DNA of 64,000 nt, from positions 4,650,001 to 4,714,000 of the forward strand of contig OX595985.1 in the NCBI GenBank assembly GCA_951394045.1, written 5' to 3'. The notes beneath the pieces are model-generated. The model made no database searches. It saw only the letters and a list, made by a program, of their open reading frames with translations, and was not told the origin of the DNA. Shown here piece after piece: positions 38,591-49,000 of the stretch; the stretch's first letter is position 1, and each line of letters opens with the position of its first letter. Source of the stretch: Nitzschia sp. DOCU1. Taxonomy: Eukaryota; Bacillariophyta; Bacillariophyceae; Bacillariales; Bacillariaceae. The position numbers and the translations under genes are program-made.

Positions 38591-39047
38591 TGCACTACGC
38601 TGAAAGTACGATGAAAAAGTTGTAGTGGAAATAATTGTGAGATCTAAGTTATCGCTGATTCTATCGCTCCTAGACCACCAGGGTCTTTCCTCAACGCATC
38701 CTACATGCGTTGGATACAACTCCCACCGATCTAGCTTCTCGAATCTCTTCAAGGTCCATAGCTAGATACCGTTGGAAGTTCTATTCCAGTAGTAGACGTC
38801 GACGGCTCGCCGCGCTCGCCGTTGTCGTCGTCATTGCTCGTCAGCCGCGCCGGCCTTGCCCGTCCGTCCGTGCGTCCACAGACGTTCGACCAAGTCGACG
38901 TCGGCCAGGTATGTATCTGAGGTATGTTGGTACTACACGTAGGCCATTGTGTGTACTCATCGTTCGAACATTCTAACATTCCAGTGTTACAACATTCTAA
39001 CGTTCTAACTACTTGTTAGATCTAGAGGGGTATTCTAGTGTACTGCA
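38591..39047 (-). repeat. 5' LTR of element E
   Basis: 457 bp, identical to 33444-33900. In element orientation it contains TCTCACAATT about 52 bp before its end. Confidence 0.95.
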
Positions 39048-39060
39048 CTAGCGTAGTGCA
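39048..39060 (+). repeat. 3' LTR of element D, right remnant
   Basis: CTAG (TSD of E) plus CGTAGTGCA, which completes the LTR of D, followed by TSD GTCTT. Confidence 0.93.
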
Positions 39061-39068
39061 GTCTTCTG

Positions 39069-39218
39069 GCTCCTATTATTATCTTCGGATGTCATTACGA
39101 CACTGCCTTTGGTTTGCCGATCGATTTCAAAGACACTGGAGACGATGGAAAGGTCGTGGTACTTTACAATCAACCATCTTGGTGGTACCATCGTCGGCTC
39201 TTAGCCGGATGCTCTTGA
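39069..39218 (+). pseudogene. Possible decayed coding fragment
   Basis: One frame reads 49 protein-like codons (FGLPIDFKDTGDDGKVVV and a Trp-rich stretch) to a TGA at 39216. It keeps a protein-like character for about 200 more bases across several stops. I recognise no family. It may be a relic of a host gene or of another element, cut on the left by element D. Weak, based only on sequence texture. Confidence 0.25.
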
Positions 39219-39886
39219 ACGCCTGCGACTGTGTTGTTAGACGATGGTCAATTTTCGAAAAAAGAATGTTCTACAATCATTCCGGCGGGGTGTCTAGGGT
39301 GGTGGTAGTCCTCCACTATTCCTCTGTCGCGGGTACTGCAAGTGGAATGAATAGTACATCCCACTTTTGATGTAGAACGACTCGTATTGGGGCAGTCAGA
39401 GAGCCTCGGCTGAGGGAACAACAAAAACGACTTTGAGAACTTCAAAGAGCTATTATTTGTAGACCTCTAAACGTAGGAACATCTTGGAATAGGAATAGCT
39501 AGACGAAGTGTGGTGTGATATGGATTTTGACCGTATCATACAGTGCACTTATCACACGACAAATGCTGTAGCCGAGATTGATTGCTACGAACCTATAAAC
39601 CTGGCAGCGCCGGGCTATGGTAGTGAACTACATATCCTCAAAATCGCAGCACCGTAGTCATTCTATAGCCAAATCTAGTTGTGAAATGCTCAACCCCCCT
39701 CTTTTGGGCTGTTTTGGAAGCTTTTGGCGTGATGTCTTGTGTTAAGAGTTTTTGGATTTGCGGGATTTCTTGTGGCTAAACGAGGCAGGTTTTGGCAATA
39801 TATTTGTTAATTTCGCACTTCCGGCCCCTTTGTGTCAATAGGGTGTCCGCGATTTGAATATTGGCGACCCCGAATATCGGAATTAG
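39219..39886. other. Host DNA upstream of the tyrosine recombinase gene
   Basis: No supported gene. From about 39748 the phase that later encodes the recombinase reads protein-like residues (LDLRDFLWLNEAG) but meets TAG at 39839 and 39884. The true 5' end of the recombinase gene could lie here behind an intron or a decayed start. Confidence 0.35.
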
Positions 39887-39943
39887 GGATTCCCTCCCGT
39901 CCCCAATCGTGAGCGCCAGTTTGACGTTTTTGGCGTGTCCGAG
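39887..39943 (+). CDS. 5' fragment of tyrosine recombinase-like gene, cut by element F
   Basis: Nineteen codons ending FDVFGVSE join in phase to EILTSGEFFGEW at 57502 once element F and one copy of its CGAG TSD are removed. This shows that the recombinase frame was continuous before F arrived. The fragment has no Met and is preceded in phase by TAG at 39884, so the original start is unknown. Confidence 0.6.
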
Positions 39944-40149
39944 TGTTTGAGTGCGCATGTGCGTATGAGTGCGCATGTGCGTATGAGTGCGCATATGCGT
40001 ATGAGCCCGCATATGACCGCCCTGCTGGTGTTTCAGCGAGTTGGTTGGCGATATCGCTGTATCGCTGACCCACGCACCGTGATGCCGGTTCCCCGTCGAT
40101 GTAGCGACTTACTTAAATCATAATTACTGTTATCATGCACAATCATTCA
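39944..40149 (+). repeat. 5' LTR of element F
   Basis: 206 bp. Begins with tandem 18-bp units GAGTGCGCATGTGCGTAT and a variant unit. The downstream GTTTATCAGACCC is a plausible but unproven tRNA-type primer site. No palindrome like those of the gypsy elements. Confidence 0.92.
39947..40015 (+). repeat. 18-bp tandem repeats in LTR of F
   Basis: Two GAGTGCGCATGTGCGTAT units, a GAGTGCGCATATGCGTAT unit and a partial fourth. Each is almost perfectly alternating purine-pyrimidine. The 3' LTR (57316-57366) has one full unit fewer. Confidence 0.85.
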
Positions 40150-40404
40150 GTTTATCAGACCCAGATCGCCCAACCAGACCTGAACGGAAAATCGCCAGCC
40201 GACGATGGCGGTTTATCGGATGCAACCATGTATGTATTTTATTCTATCAGCCGATCTGATAATCTAAAATAAATTGATGCGAGAAACGAACGACAACGGT
40301 AACCCAACGGTGGCCCACAGAAATGCAATTCTGTGATGGGTCACTCTTTATGGGTTGTGAATTATCGTTATCGCTATCATCGCTGAAACCATCCATCCGA
40401 CACC

Positions 40405-42078
40405 ATGTTGACCATGACTCCTTTCGAAGAGCTCTCCATCCGCCTTTTCTTCCGTGAAGCCGAGCAGATGGGGATCCCTAGCCGTACTGTTGACCAGCTC
40501 GTGCATGAGGGCCTTGAAGCGCCCTCGGATCTTGCTGACTTTACCGACAAGGAGATTGATGACGTCAAAGAAAACCTCCGCCGCCCATCCGGGCGCATTC
40601 CCGATCCGAACCAGGCGGACCCAGTACCTGCAGGCGAAATTGCCAGGGCGGTCCCGGTAGAACCCTTCGTCATCAGCGCCAAGTCGATCATGCGCCTGAA
40701 AGTTATGGCCAACTTGGTGCGGTATTACAAAACGGTTGATCGTCCTCTGACCGTGGAGAACATGAGGTGGGACCCTGTGGGCAAGGCGTTCAACGATCAC
40801 TGGAAGATCTTGCTGGAAAGAAAGAAGGGAGAGGAACCGGAAATGCCGAAAATTACAAAATCCAACCCCATTATCCGTTGGGTAGAATCGTTTGACGACT
40901 ACCTCTCGCGAATTGTTGGTGCTCGCAACATTCCTCTCTCCTACGTGATTCGCCCTGAGTCTGCCCGTGCAACGCTTACCAACATGGTTGAGATTGGTGG
41001 AGAGCTTCAACCCTATGGTGACGGCTATGACAGCATTGAGGACGAACTGATTAGCCGTGCGTCGCACACTCATGCACTATACAAGGACGACAATACGTTA
41101 GTATACCACAAGCTTGAGGAGACCCTACGTGGAACCTCTTACTACGCCTCGTTAAAACCCTTCCAACGCAAGAAGGATGGTCGTGGTGCCTATTTGGCCC
41201 TCCTTGCACAACATTGTGGCCGTGACAAATGGGACGCTCTAATCAAAGAGCAGGAGCATGTGCTCCACAACCGCAAATTCCGGGGACAAGATCAATTTAC
41301 GCTGGAAAAATTTGTTGCCATGCATCGCAATGCCTACGTCATGCTGCAACTTGCATCCAACCATGTCACATACCAACTGCCAGCTGAAATCACCCGTGTG
41401 AAATATTTGATTGATGCTATCGAATGCAATCACCCACCTTTGCAGGCAGCCATCGCCCTGGCTCGCCGCGATCAATCGGATAACTTTGAAAATGCTGCTG
41501 CGGAATTAATTCCTGCATGTCCCGTCAACGCCAAACGAAAGACAACCAGCAAACGCAATGGCGGTGCGGAGATCTCCTCCGTGGAGGCCGAAGTCTCCTC
41601 TGCCGAAGCAACTCCTAAAAAGGGCCGTGGTGTCAGTGGTGTTGAACTGCGATGGCACACGAAGGCAGAGTATGCCAAACTCCCGCCCGATCAAAAGGAT
41701 GAGCTTCGAAATTACCGCAATGAGAGGGAGGCCAACGGACATGGTCGTACTCTTCCAGGCAAACGTGGTCGTGGCACTCCCGAGAAGAAACTGAACAAAC
41801 GGGTTAAATCTGCTGTTAAATCGGCTCTGGCCAAACAGACTGCTGCTGCCTCTGCCGTCACAGCAACAAAGGATGATGATGAATCCCTACGCAGCTATGT
41901 GCTTTCCTTGATGGAGGCCTCTTCGGGAGGCCTTGCTGCCACCACCCCGAAATCCAAAGGAAACGTTTCCTTTGCCGATGCCGCAGCCACGACTGACTCA
42001 CCCCTGGAGGCAGCTGCGGTCCTCAAGAAAATAATTGCTCGTGCTCATGTCCATGGCCATGCTACGGCTTCGTCTTGA
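40405..42078 (+). CDS. Gag protein of copia element F
   Basis: 557 residues, ATG 40405 in CACCATG context, TGA 42076-42078. The N-terminal part is a mixed helical region with a region of sequence I associate with diatom copia gags. The C-terminal part is basic, then Ala/Ser-rich. I see no Cys-His knuckle, unlike element H. The role is particle assembly around element RNA. After the TGA the same phase stays open into protease, so gag-pol by UGA readthrough or reinitiation is possible. The frame is undamaged. Confidence 0.8.
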   Translation: MLTMTPFEELSIRLFFREAEQMGIPSRTVDQLVHEGLEAPSDLADFTDKEIDDVKENLRRPSGRIPDPNQADPVPAGEIARAVPVEPFVISAKSIMRLKVMANLVRYYKTVDRPLTVENMRWDPVGKAFNDHWKILLERKKGEEPEMPKITKSNPIIRWVESFDDYLSRIVGARNIPLSYVIRPESARATLTNMVEIGGELQPYGDGYDSIEDELISRASHTHALYKDDNTLVYHKLEETLRGTSYYASLKPFQRKKDGRGAYLALLAQHCGRDKWDALIKEQEHVLHNRKFRGQDQFTLEKFVAMHRNAYVMLQLASNHVTYQLPAEITRVKYLIDAIECNHPPLQAAIALARRDQSDNFENAAAELIPACPVNAKRKTTSKRNGGAEISSVEAEVSSAEATPKKGRGVSGVELRWHTKAEYAKLPPDQKDELRNYRNEREANGHGRTLPGKRGRGTPEKKLNKRVKSAVKSALAKQTAAASAVTATKDDDESLRSYVLSLMEASSGGLAATTPKSKGNVSFADAAATTDSPLEAAAVLKKIIARAHVHGHATASS

Positions 42079-43289
42079 ATTGGCCCGGCGTTGTCCGAGG
42101 GGAGGCGACATGAGGAAACCTCGGCAACCGTGCCGGAACCCATGAATTTTCACATTTCTTCAGTGATCCGTGGTTCGAACACCGCCCCACCCAACACGAA
42201 TCCCTTGTCCTTGGTTCGTTGCGAATTGGACTCTCATGCAAACATGGTTGTCCTAGGCAGAGAGTGCTTGATTCTGAATAAATCAGGAAAAACATGCCGG
42301 GTCACACCGTTTGCACCCGACTATGACGCGATCCCTGACGTACCAATTGTGGATGCTGCACTCCTGTATCCGTGTCCATTTACAGGAACCCGTACGGTTC
42401 TTGTTGTTTTGAATGCCCTGCATATTCCAACCATGCAGCATCATTTGTTCCCTCCATTTATCTTGCGGGAAGCGGGGGTCAACGTGAACGACACCCCGAA
42501 AATACATGTCAGTGATCCGACCGTACAGGATCATTCGATCTATCTTCCGACAATAGATCGACGAATCCCACTACACCTCAACGGGATTTTCTCCTATTTT
42601 GAGGTACGAAAACCGAGTATTGATGAATGCAATGAGCTCTTGGACGAGACTGCCATCATTACACCAGAAGGCAAGTGGGAACCGCACTCATCTCACTATG
42701 CCATGAATGAAGATCAAATGCTAGATTGGGAAGGTAGGATGGTCTCGCCAAAATCAAGGCAGACTATATTAATTGATGACCTCCCAGACGATGACGCTAT
42801 GATCTCCTCGGTTCAGATTGGAACGGAGGAAAATAAGTTCATCGATGCTCTGCTCATCACGGATGGAAGCGACAGCCATCCAGAGTATACTGAGGATCAA
42901 GAGGACAGGCACGCTGAAACGAGAAGGCACGAGGCCTACCTGCGTGACCCTGGAGAGGACCTGACTCTTGATGTGTCCAGTCTGGCAGCCTGGCTGGTGG
43001 AAAAGTGCAATATTTCAAAGATTGCCGCCGCTATAGGAGCCACTGTAGGCTGGGACCAACCGGTCCTGTTTCCGGAGTATGATGAAAAGTGCTCAACAAC
43101 AGGACCAACGAACCTACCGAACGACATTGATATGAGGGAATACTTTTGCTCAGCGACATCAGCTTCCAGAGCACAAGGGGTAGACCCTGAAAAGTTATCC
43201 AAATTGTGGCGCATCGATTATGACACAGCGAGGCGCACCATCAAGACCACTACTCAACGTGTACGACGATCTGTGGCAGAAGGCCTGAC
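42079..43289 (+). CDS. Pol of element F, part 1 (protease and start of integrase region)
   Basis: Open from the gag TGA. A protease-like motif ELDSHANMVVLG (about 42225) carries the catalytic Asp in the DSHA form typical of diatom copia elements. A long acidic linker leads to the region before integrase. The frame stops only because element H begins at 43290; without H and one CCTGAC copy it reads on into 50568. There is no ATG close to the 5' end. Confidence 0.8.
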
Positions 43290-43534
43290 TGTTCAAATAC
43301 ACTGATAATGGGTGGACACGGATCACTCTCCATGGAGTCATTCGTATCAAGACTACACTGAGGCGTTCGCGTACAAAGAGAACCGACGTCTACAAGTGTC
43401 AATTAGGACCTAGAGCAGATGGCAAAGGCTGCGATAACCAAGCTCATAATCAATCGACATTTACACCTAGCAACCCCTTACTAAAAAGCCCAAATCTACG
43501 ATTAGCCAAGCACCGGTCATCGTGGATTTTAACA
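43290..43534 (+). repeat. 5' LTR of element H
   Basis: 245 bp, paired with 50317-50561. GCTCATAATCAATCG near its 3' end resembles stramenopile initiator elements. Confidence 0.93.
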
Positions 43535-43597
43535 CGCTTCCTCTGCGCAAAAGAGACAAATACTTATCAATTCGATCTTTGCTGATTCTCTGCAACC

Positions 43598-44932
43598 ATG
43601 GCAAATAACCCTCCGAACGTTCAAGTTCCCCAAGTACCGCAACCTCCTAATCCGCCGGCTCCCCAACCGCCGCTGCCTCAGAATCCCCCACCTCCGGTGG
43701 TGGTACAGCCCAACGTCGCCTTCGCCCTATCTCCGGCGTTGGCCCAGGCAAACATCATCGACTACACTACGAGCGAGGGAATGAAGATCTATTCGTCGGC
43801 AACGGCATCGCTGTTTCCATCGGACGATGAAAAGTTTAACTGCGAACCAGAGAAGCTACTGGGATTCCTTGATCTTTTGGACTTCCGCAGTACACTTAAC
43901 GGATGGGACAACAGCATCATGGCGATACCTGACAATCCAGTCAATCCATTAGGCCCTACCAAGTACTTCATTCGTCATTTTGGAGAATACAGTCTAGAAC
44001 ATCTTCAACAGGCGGCAGCTGTATATGTGACGGCCCAGAACCGAGCAGCGCAAGACTCCATGCAGTGCGTGGGGTGTATCCTCAACAGCCTCGGAGCAGT
44101 GGGTCGTAACAAGATTACCACTCACCGCGACAAATACACTGTCAACGGTGTCATCTCTGGCATCTGTCTTCTCAAGGTTCTCATTCGTGAATCATCCATA
44201 GACACGAATGCCACGACCGCGCACATACGCGCGCAGCTATCATCCCTAGATACCTACCTACCTACCATTGGACATGACATCAGCAAGCTCAATCTGTATG
44301 TCCAACAGAAGGTGGGGGCACTGGCCGCGCGTGGCGAGACGACGAATGACCTACTAGTTAATTTATTCAAAGGTTACCATGCCGCAAGCGATCGCAGATT
44401 CGTAGCTTACATCGAGAAGAAAGAAGAGGAGTATGAGGATGGCACTACTCCACTAACTCCCAATACACTCATGGCCCTGGCGAAGAACAGGTATGAGGTG
44501 TTGTTGGAGAAAGGACAGTGGAACGCACCTTCCGCTGAAGAAGAGAAGATCCTCGCACTCGAAGCTACACTCAAGCGAATGCAAAGCCAGCAACAGAGAG
44601 CCAATAAGTCTAGGAGCACTGACAGCAACGACAAAGCGGCCGCTGGCAAAGGCAAGGGCAACAAGAAGAAGAAAAAGGATCCTCCGGCATGGGTTTCGAT
44701 TAAGCCCAAAGAAGGAGAACCGACTCACAAGACGGTCGACGGAAAGGATTGGTGGTACTGCACCAACCATCAGAAGTGGTGCCGCCATTCGACGGACAAA
44801 TGTGAGAAAAAGGGACTGGGAAAACGGGAGAACAAGCCCCAAACTTCAACTTCAACGTCTCCGAACAAGGAGACTAAGTTCGCCAAGGCAATGACGGCAC
44901 TAGCCGACATCGCCGAAAGGTCCAAGGAATGA
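43598..44932 (+). CDS. Gag protein of copia element H
   Basis: 444 residues, ATG 43598 to TGA 44932. Pro-rich N-terminus (VPQVPQPPNPPAPQPP), helical gag core, Lys-rich linker, then a zinc knuckle C-x2-H-x5-H-x4-C (CTNHQKWCRHSTDKC, about 44759-44803). This is the same non-classical spacing as in gypsy elements B, C and E. The frame is open in full. The original arrangement had pol in phase after this TGA (KE-stop-VRTYWK), as seen at the second copy of the duplicated segment. Confidence 0.85.
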   Translation: MANNPPNVQVPQVPQPPNPPAPQPPLPQNPPPPVVVQPNVAFALSPALAQANIIDYTTSEGMKIYSSATASLFPSDDEKFNCEPEKLLGFLDLLDFRSTLNGWDNSIMAIPDNPVNPLGPTKYFIRHFGEYSLEHLQQAAAVYVTAQNRAAQDSMQCVGCILNSLGAVGRNKITTHRDKYTVNGVISGICLLKVLIRESSIDTNATTAHIRAQLSSLDTYLPTIGHDISKLNLYVQQKVGALAARGETTNDLLVNLFKGYHAASDRRFVAYIEKKEEEYEDGTTPLTPNTLMALAKNRYEVLLEKGQWNAPSAEEEKILALEATLKRMQSQQQRANKSRSTDSNDKAAAGKGKGNKKKKKDPPAWVSIKPKEGEPTHKTVDGKDWWYCTNHQKWCRHSTDKCEKKGLGKRENKPQTSTSTSPNKETKFAKAMTALADIAERSKE

Positions 44933-44965
44933 GTCCGAACCTATTGGAAGGTACTACGTGATACC

Positions 44966-45445
44966 ATGATCGTACGGACGTACATTGGTCTTGCGTACAC
45001 GATAGTACTCATATGGGTCGTATTCTATGCGGACGACGGATATCGATACTACGTACCGAAAAGGCTACGCTTCCAAGCCCGAAAGACTCGCTATCTAGCG
45101 TACCTACGTGCATGGAGTAAAGCTATTTGGACTAGTATTACGCTGTGGATGAAGCATAGGAGGCAACGCAAGGAGTACTGGCGAAGAGAAAGCATCGCAC
45201 GGTCTTACCAGGGCGCAGAGTTGCACTCATGCGAGTGTCTCTCGCCAGCTACGGGTCCACCGATGACTCTAGAGGCCTGGGAAGTACTGCTAGCGATGGA
45301 GGCAAACATCAACAAGGGTGAGCGAAGTGTGGTGGTCGACACGGATTCCTACTTACTCGGCATCGATAACCGCACGACGGCGTACATCAGCGGCTACATC
45401 GAAGACTTTCCCGGTCTTCTATGGCCCACCGATCGCGTGGTTCGC
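44966..45445 (+). pseudogene. Truncated extra copy of pol start, element H
   Basis: First copy of the pol N-terminus (MIVRTYIGLAYTIV, a hydrophobic start, then the protease-region DTDSYLLG). It breaks at the duplication junction and runs into out-of-place gag sequence. It duplicates 46098-46579. Confidence 0.8.
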
Positions 45446-46064
45446 GGGGGCACTGGCCGCCCGCGGCGAGACGACGAATGACCTACTAGTTTATTTATTC
45501 AAAGGTTACCATGCCGCAAGCGATCGCAGATTCGTAGCTTACATCGAGAAGAAAGAAGAGGAGTATGAGGATGGCACTACTCCACTAACTCCCAATACAC
45601 TCATGGCCCTGGCGAAGAACAGGTATGAGGTGTTGTTGGAGAAAGGACAGTGGAACGCACCTTCCGCTGAAGAAGAGAAGATCCTCGCACTCGAAGCTAC
45701 ACTCAAGCGAATGCAAAGCCAGCAACAGAGAGCCAATAAGTCTAGGAGCACTGACAGCAACGACAAAGCGGCCGCTGGCAAAGGCAAGGGCAACAAGAAG
45801 AAGAAAAAGGATCCTCCGGCATGGGTTTCGATTAAGCCCAAAGAAGGAGAACCGACTCACAAGACGGTCGACGGAAAGGATTGGTGGTACTGCACCAACC
45901 ATCAGAAGTGGTGCCGCCATTCGACGGACAAATGTGAGAAAAAGGGACTGGGAAAACGGGAGAACAAGCCCCAAACTTCAACTTCAACGTCTCCGAACAA
46001 GGAGACTAAGTTCGCCAAGGCAATGACGGCACTAGCCGACATCGCCGAAAGGTCCAAGGAATGA
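45446..46064 (+). pseudogene. Truncated extra copy of gag C-terminus, element H
   Basis: Repeats gag from AARGETTND through the zinc knuckle to the TGA at 46062-46064. It is fused to the preceding pol fragment and lacks the gag core. Its stop is in phase with pol at 46098, which preserves the ancestral gag-UGA-pol junction. Confidence 0.8.
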
Positions 46065-46097
46065 GTCCGAACCTATTGGAAGGTACTACGTGATACC

Positions 46098-49000
46098 ATG
46101 ATCGTACGGACGTACATTGGTCTTGCGTACACGATAGTACTCATATGGGTCGTATTCTATGCGGACGACGGATATCGATACTACGTACCGAAAAGGCTAC
46201 GCTTCCAAGCCCGAAAGACTCGCTATCTAGCGTACCTACGTGCATGGAGTAAAGCTATTTGGACTAGTATTACGCTGTGGATGAAGCATAGGAGGCAACG
46301 CAAGGAGTACTGGCGAAGAGAAAGCATCGCACGGTCTTACCAGGGCGCAGAGTTGCACTCATGCGAGTGTCTCTCGCCAGCTACGGGTCCACCGATGACT
46401 CTAGAGGCCTGGGAAGTACTGCTAGCGATGGAGGCAAACATCAACAAGGGTGAGCGAAGTGTGGTGGTCGACACGGATTCCTACTTACTCGGCATCGATA
46501 ACCGCACGACGGCGTACATCAGCGGCTACATCGAAGACTTTCCCGGTCTTCTATGGCCCACCGATCGCGTGGTTCGCGGATTCATTGATCAAAAGGCAGG
46601 CGATGTATCGACAGGACAGGCAAGAGTGCGGTTAGAGAGCGACAGCGGCGAAATTCACGACTTTTACCTCGACGGCTCCTACTACGTACCTGGCTGCGCC
46701 GTTCGACTGTTCAGCCCGCAACATTGGGCACGGCAACTCCGAAAGCAACGCCGCGGACCCGCCTATTCTATCACCTACGACGACAGGGTCGAACTCCACG
46801 CGAGAAACTTCAAGAAGACGATCCCTCTCGACCCTGTGACGAACGTGGCGACGTGCCGAACAGCGCCCGGATTTTCCAAATTCGAGGCGTTTTGCGCCGA
46901 GGCTGGCTTCGACGACGACGACTCCAGCGGCGAGATCCTTGCTTACGACTCGAACCTCGTCTCGGACGACGAGGATGATGATGATCCTGCGGATTTTTCA
47001 ACGATTGACAATAATGTTAGAGACGATTTTTCAAATCTGGACCCCCTTGACGACGAGCGCAACTTACTCACGCCGACAACCCCGAATTCGTCGCCTGCAC
47101 GCATCCGAGACGACGAGTTAGTCAACGAATCCGAGCTTGAGAGGGAGCAAAAGAGGCACGAAGTTGAGCTCCTTACTCACCATCTGCGGTTTGCCCACGT
47201 CTCCTTTCGGAAACTGCAGATCATGGCACGCTTCGGCATCATCCCGCGACGACTTGCCAAATGCCGCATCCCTGTCTGTGCCGCATGCATGTACGGCAAG
47301 GCAACGAAGCGACAATGGCGACAGAAGTCACCGAACAATGCGGACGAAAGCTACCATCCGACCAAGCCCGGTGAAGTTGTGTCGGTAGATCAAATGAGAT
47401 CACCAACGCCCGGACTAATTGCCCAGATGACGGGGATACTCACGACCAAAAGATACGAGTATGCCACGATTTATGTGGATCACTACTCATCCTTCGGTTT
47501 CGTATATCTGCAAAAGTCGGCGGGCGCGGACGAGACACTGGAAGGAAAGCATGCGTTCGAGCGTATCTGTCGGAACAACGGGTTCAGCGTACTGCATTAT
47601 CATGCCGACAACGGAATCTTTAAAGCCAACAAGTGGGTACTGGACTGTTACGCGAACGGACAAGGTCTGTCCTTCGCCGGTGTGAATGCGCATCATCAGA
47701 ACGGAAGGGCAGAAGCGCGAATTCGTAGGCTCCAAGAACTAACTCGAGCACAATTAGCGCACGCAAAACGACAATGGCCGCAGGAAATATCAGTCAACCT
47801 CTGGCCATATGCCCTCCGCATTGCCAACGATGCGAACAACGCAACTCCGAATCTTGCTGACAAGCCTGCCTACCGTTCTCCAGCAGAACTGTTCTTCAGC
47901 ACAAAGGTCACCACCAATGCCAAAAGGTGACAGCATTTCGGATGTCCAGTCTACGTGTTGGACAAGCAACTACAGGCGAGCAAGCCATTGCACAAGTGGA
48001 CTGAGAGGTCACGAGTGGGCATCTACCTGGGAAGATCGCCACAACACTCACGCTCAGTAGCACTGGTGCTGGACATCAAGACTGGACTTGTATCACCACA
48101 ATTCCATGTCAAGATGGACACTGCTTTTGATACCATTCGCCAACTCTACAGAGAAGGCGACGGTGCCAGCAATCATTCATCATTGTGGCAAATCAAAGCG
48201 GGCTTTGTTACTCGACGCGAAGTAACTACCGGTACTCCCACGCAGGGCAATGCAACAACACACTCTCCCACGCAGGGCAATGCAACCACTACAGCTCCGC
48301 AACTACAGGGCAACGGCACCTCAGACTCAGAGGGAGCCAGCGCGGTACCACCCGAACCGCGGACAGTCGATCTCACCACGCCAGACGTGGACATCGGTAC
48401 GACCTCCGACTCAAAAGGGACCCAACTAGGGACTGACCGAACAAGGACAGACACACAACAACCTCGCCACGGGGCAACAACTGGAATGGCCACCAGACGC
48501 TCTCAGAGGAAAGTGCGACCAGCACAGCGACTGATCGAAGCGATGAACGCGGAGTTAACGCAACAAGAGATACAAGGAGAAATCTTCACGTTCCAAGCCA
48601 TGTTCCCACGCGACGACACGCCACGAGACGAGGATCTCAACCCACTACTAGCCTACAAAGCAAAGGCGGATCCCGACACGTTGTATCTACATGAAGCGCA
48701 ACGAGAGGACGACTGGGAACAATTCGCAGAGGCTATGGACTTGGAGATACGACAACAGGTCGACATGGGAGTTTACTCTGTAATCCTACTGTCCCAGGTT
48801 CCAGAGGGAGCTACCGTGTTGCCTGCAGTGTGGCAACTGCGCCGAAAGCGCGACATTCGTACCGGCAAGATTAAGAAATACAAGGCGCGGTGCAACATCG
48901 ACGGCTCGCGCATGAAACACGGCGAGCACTATGACGAGACGTATGCACCGGTCGCTGGATGGACCTCTATACGCTTACTACTTGCACTGGTACTACTGTT

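Larger units (their letters stand above)
33444..39047 (-). mobile_element. Ty3/gypsy element E, apparently intact, nested in LTR of D
   Basis: The 457-bp LTRs (33444-33900 and 38591-39047) are identical by base-by-base reading. TSD CTAG (33440-33443 and 39048-39051). It inserted 9 bp from the 3' end of the LTR of D. The length is 5604 bp. Gag and pol are both open with all expected motifs, separated by a single in-frame TGA that may be programmed. The polypurine tract is ATGGGGGCGCA. Identical LTRs and open frames mark it as the youngest gypsy insertion here and possibly competent. Confidence 0.95.
28452..39060 (+). mobile_element. Ty3/gypsy element D, 3' LTR split by element E
   Basis: Short 183-bp LTRs start TGCAATACGC and end GTAGTGCA. 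The 3' LTR is 33270-33443 plus 39052-39060, which sums to 183. Two mismatches. TSD GTCTT (28447-28451 and 39061-39065). Without E the element is about 5 kb. A frameshift with an apparent small deletion lies between protease and RT, so the copy is defective. Confidence 0.95.
44314..46579 (+). repeat. 1132-bp tandem duplication inside element H
   Basis: Bases 44314-45447 recur at 45446-46579 with a 2-bp GG junction overlap. The unit covers the last third of gag and the first third of pol. The only differences I found are three substitutions in the first about 45 bp of the unit; the rest reads as identical. The duplication separates the intact gag (copy 1) from the intact pol start (copy 2). Confidence 0.9.

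Noticed and set aside
39947..40015. Short regularly spaced repeats resembling a CRISPR array
   Set aside because: Units are directly abutting with no spacers, lie in an LTR, and the genome is eukaryotic.
39776..40073. Minus-strand frame encoding repeated MRTHTH units
   Set aside because: It is the reverse reading of the 18-bp LTR repeats of element F, not a gene.
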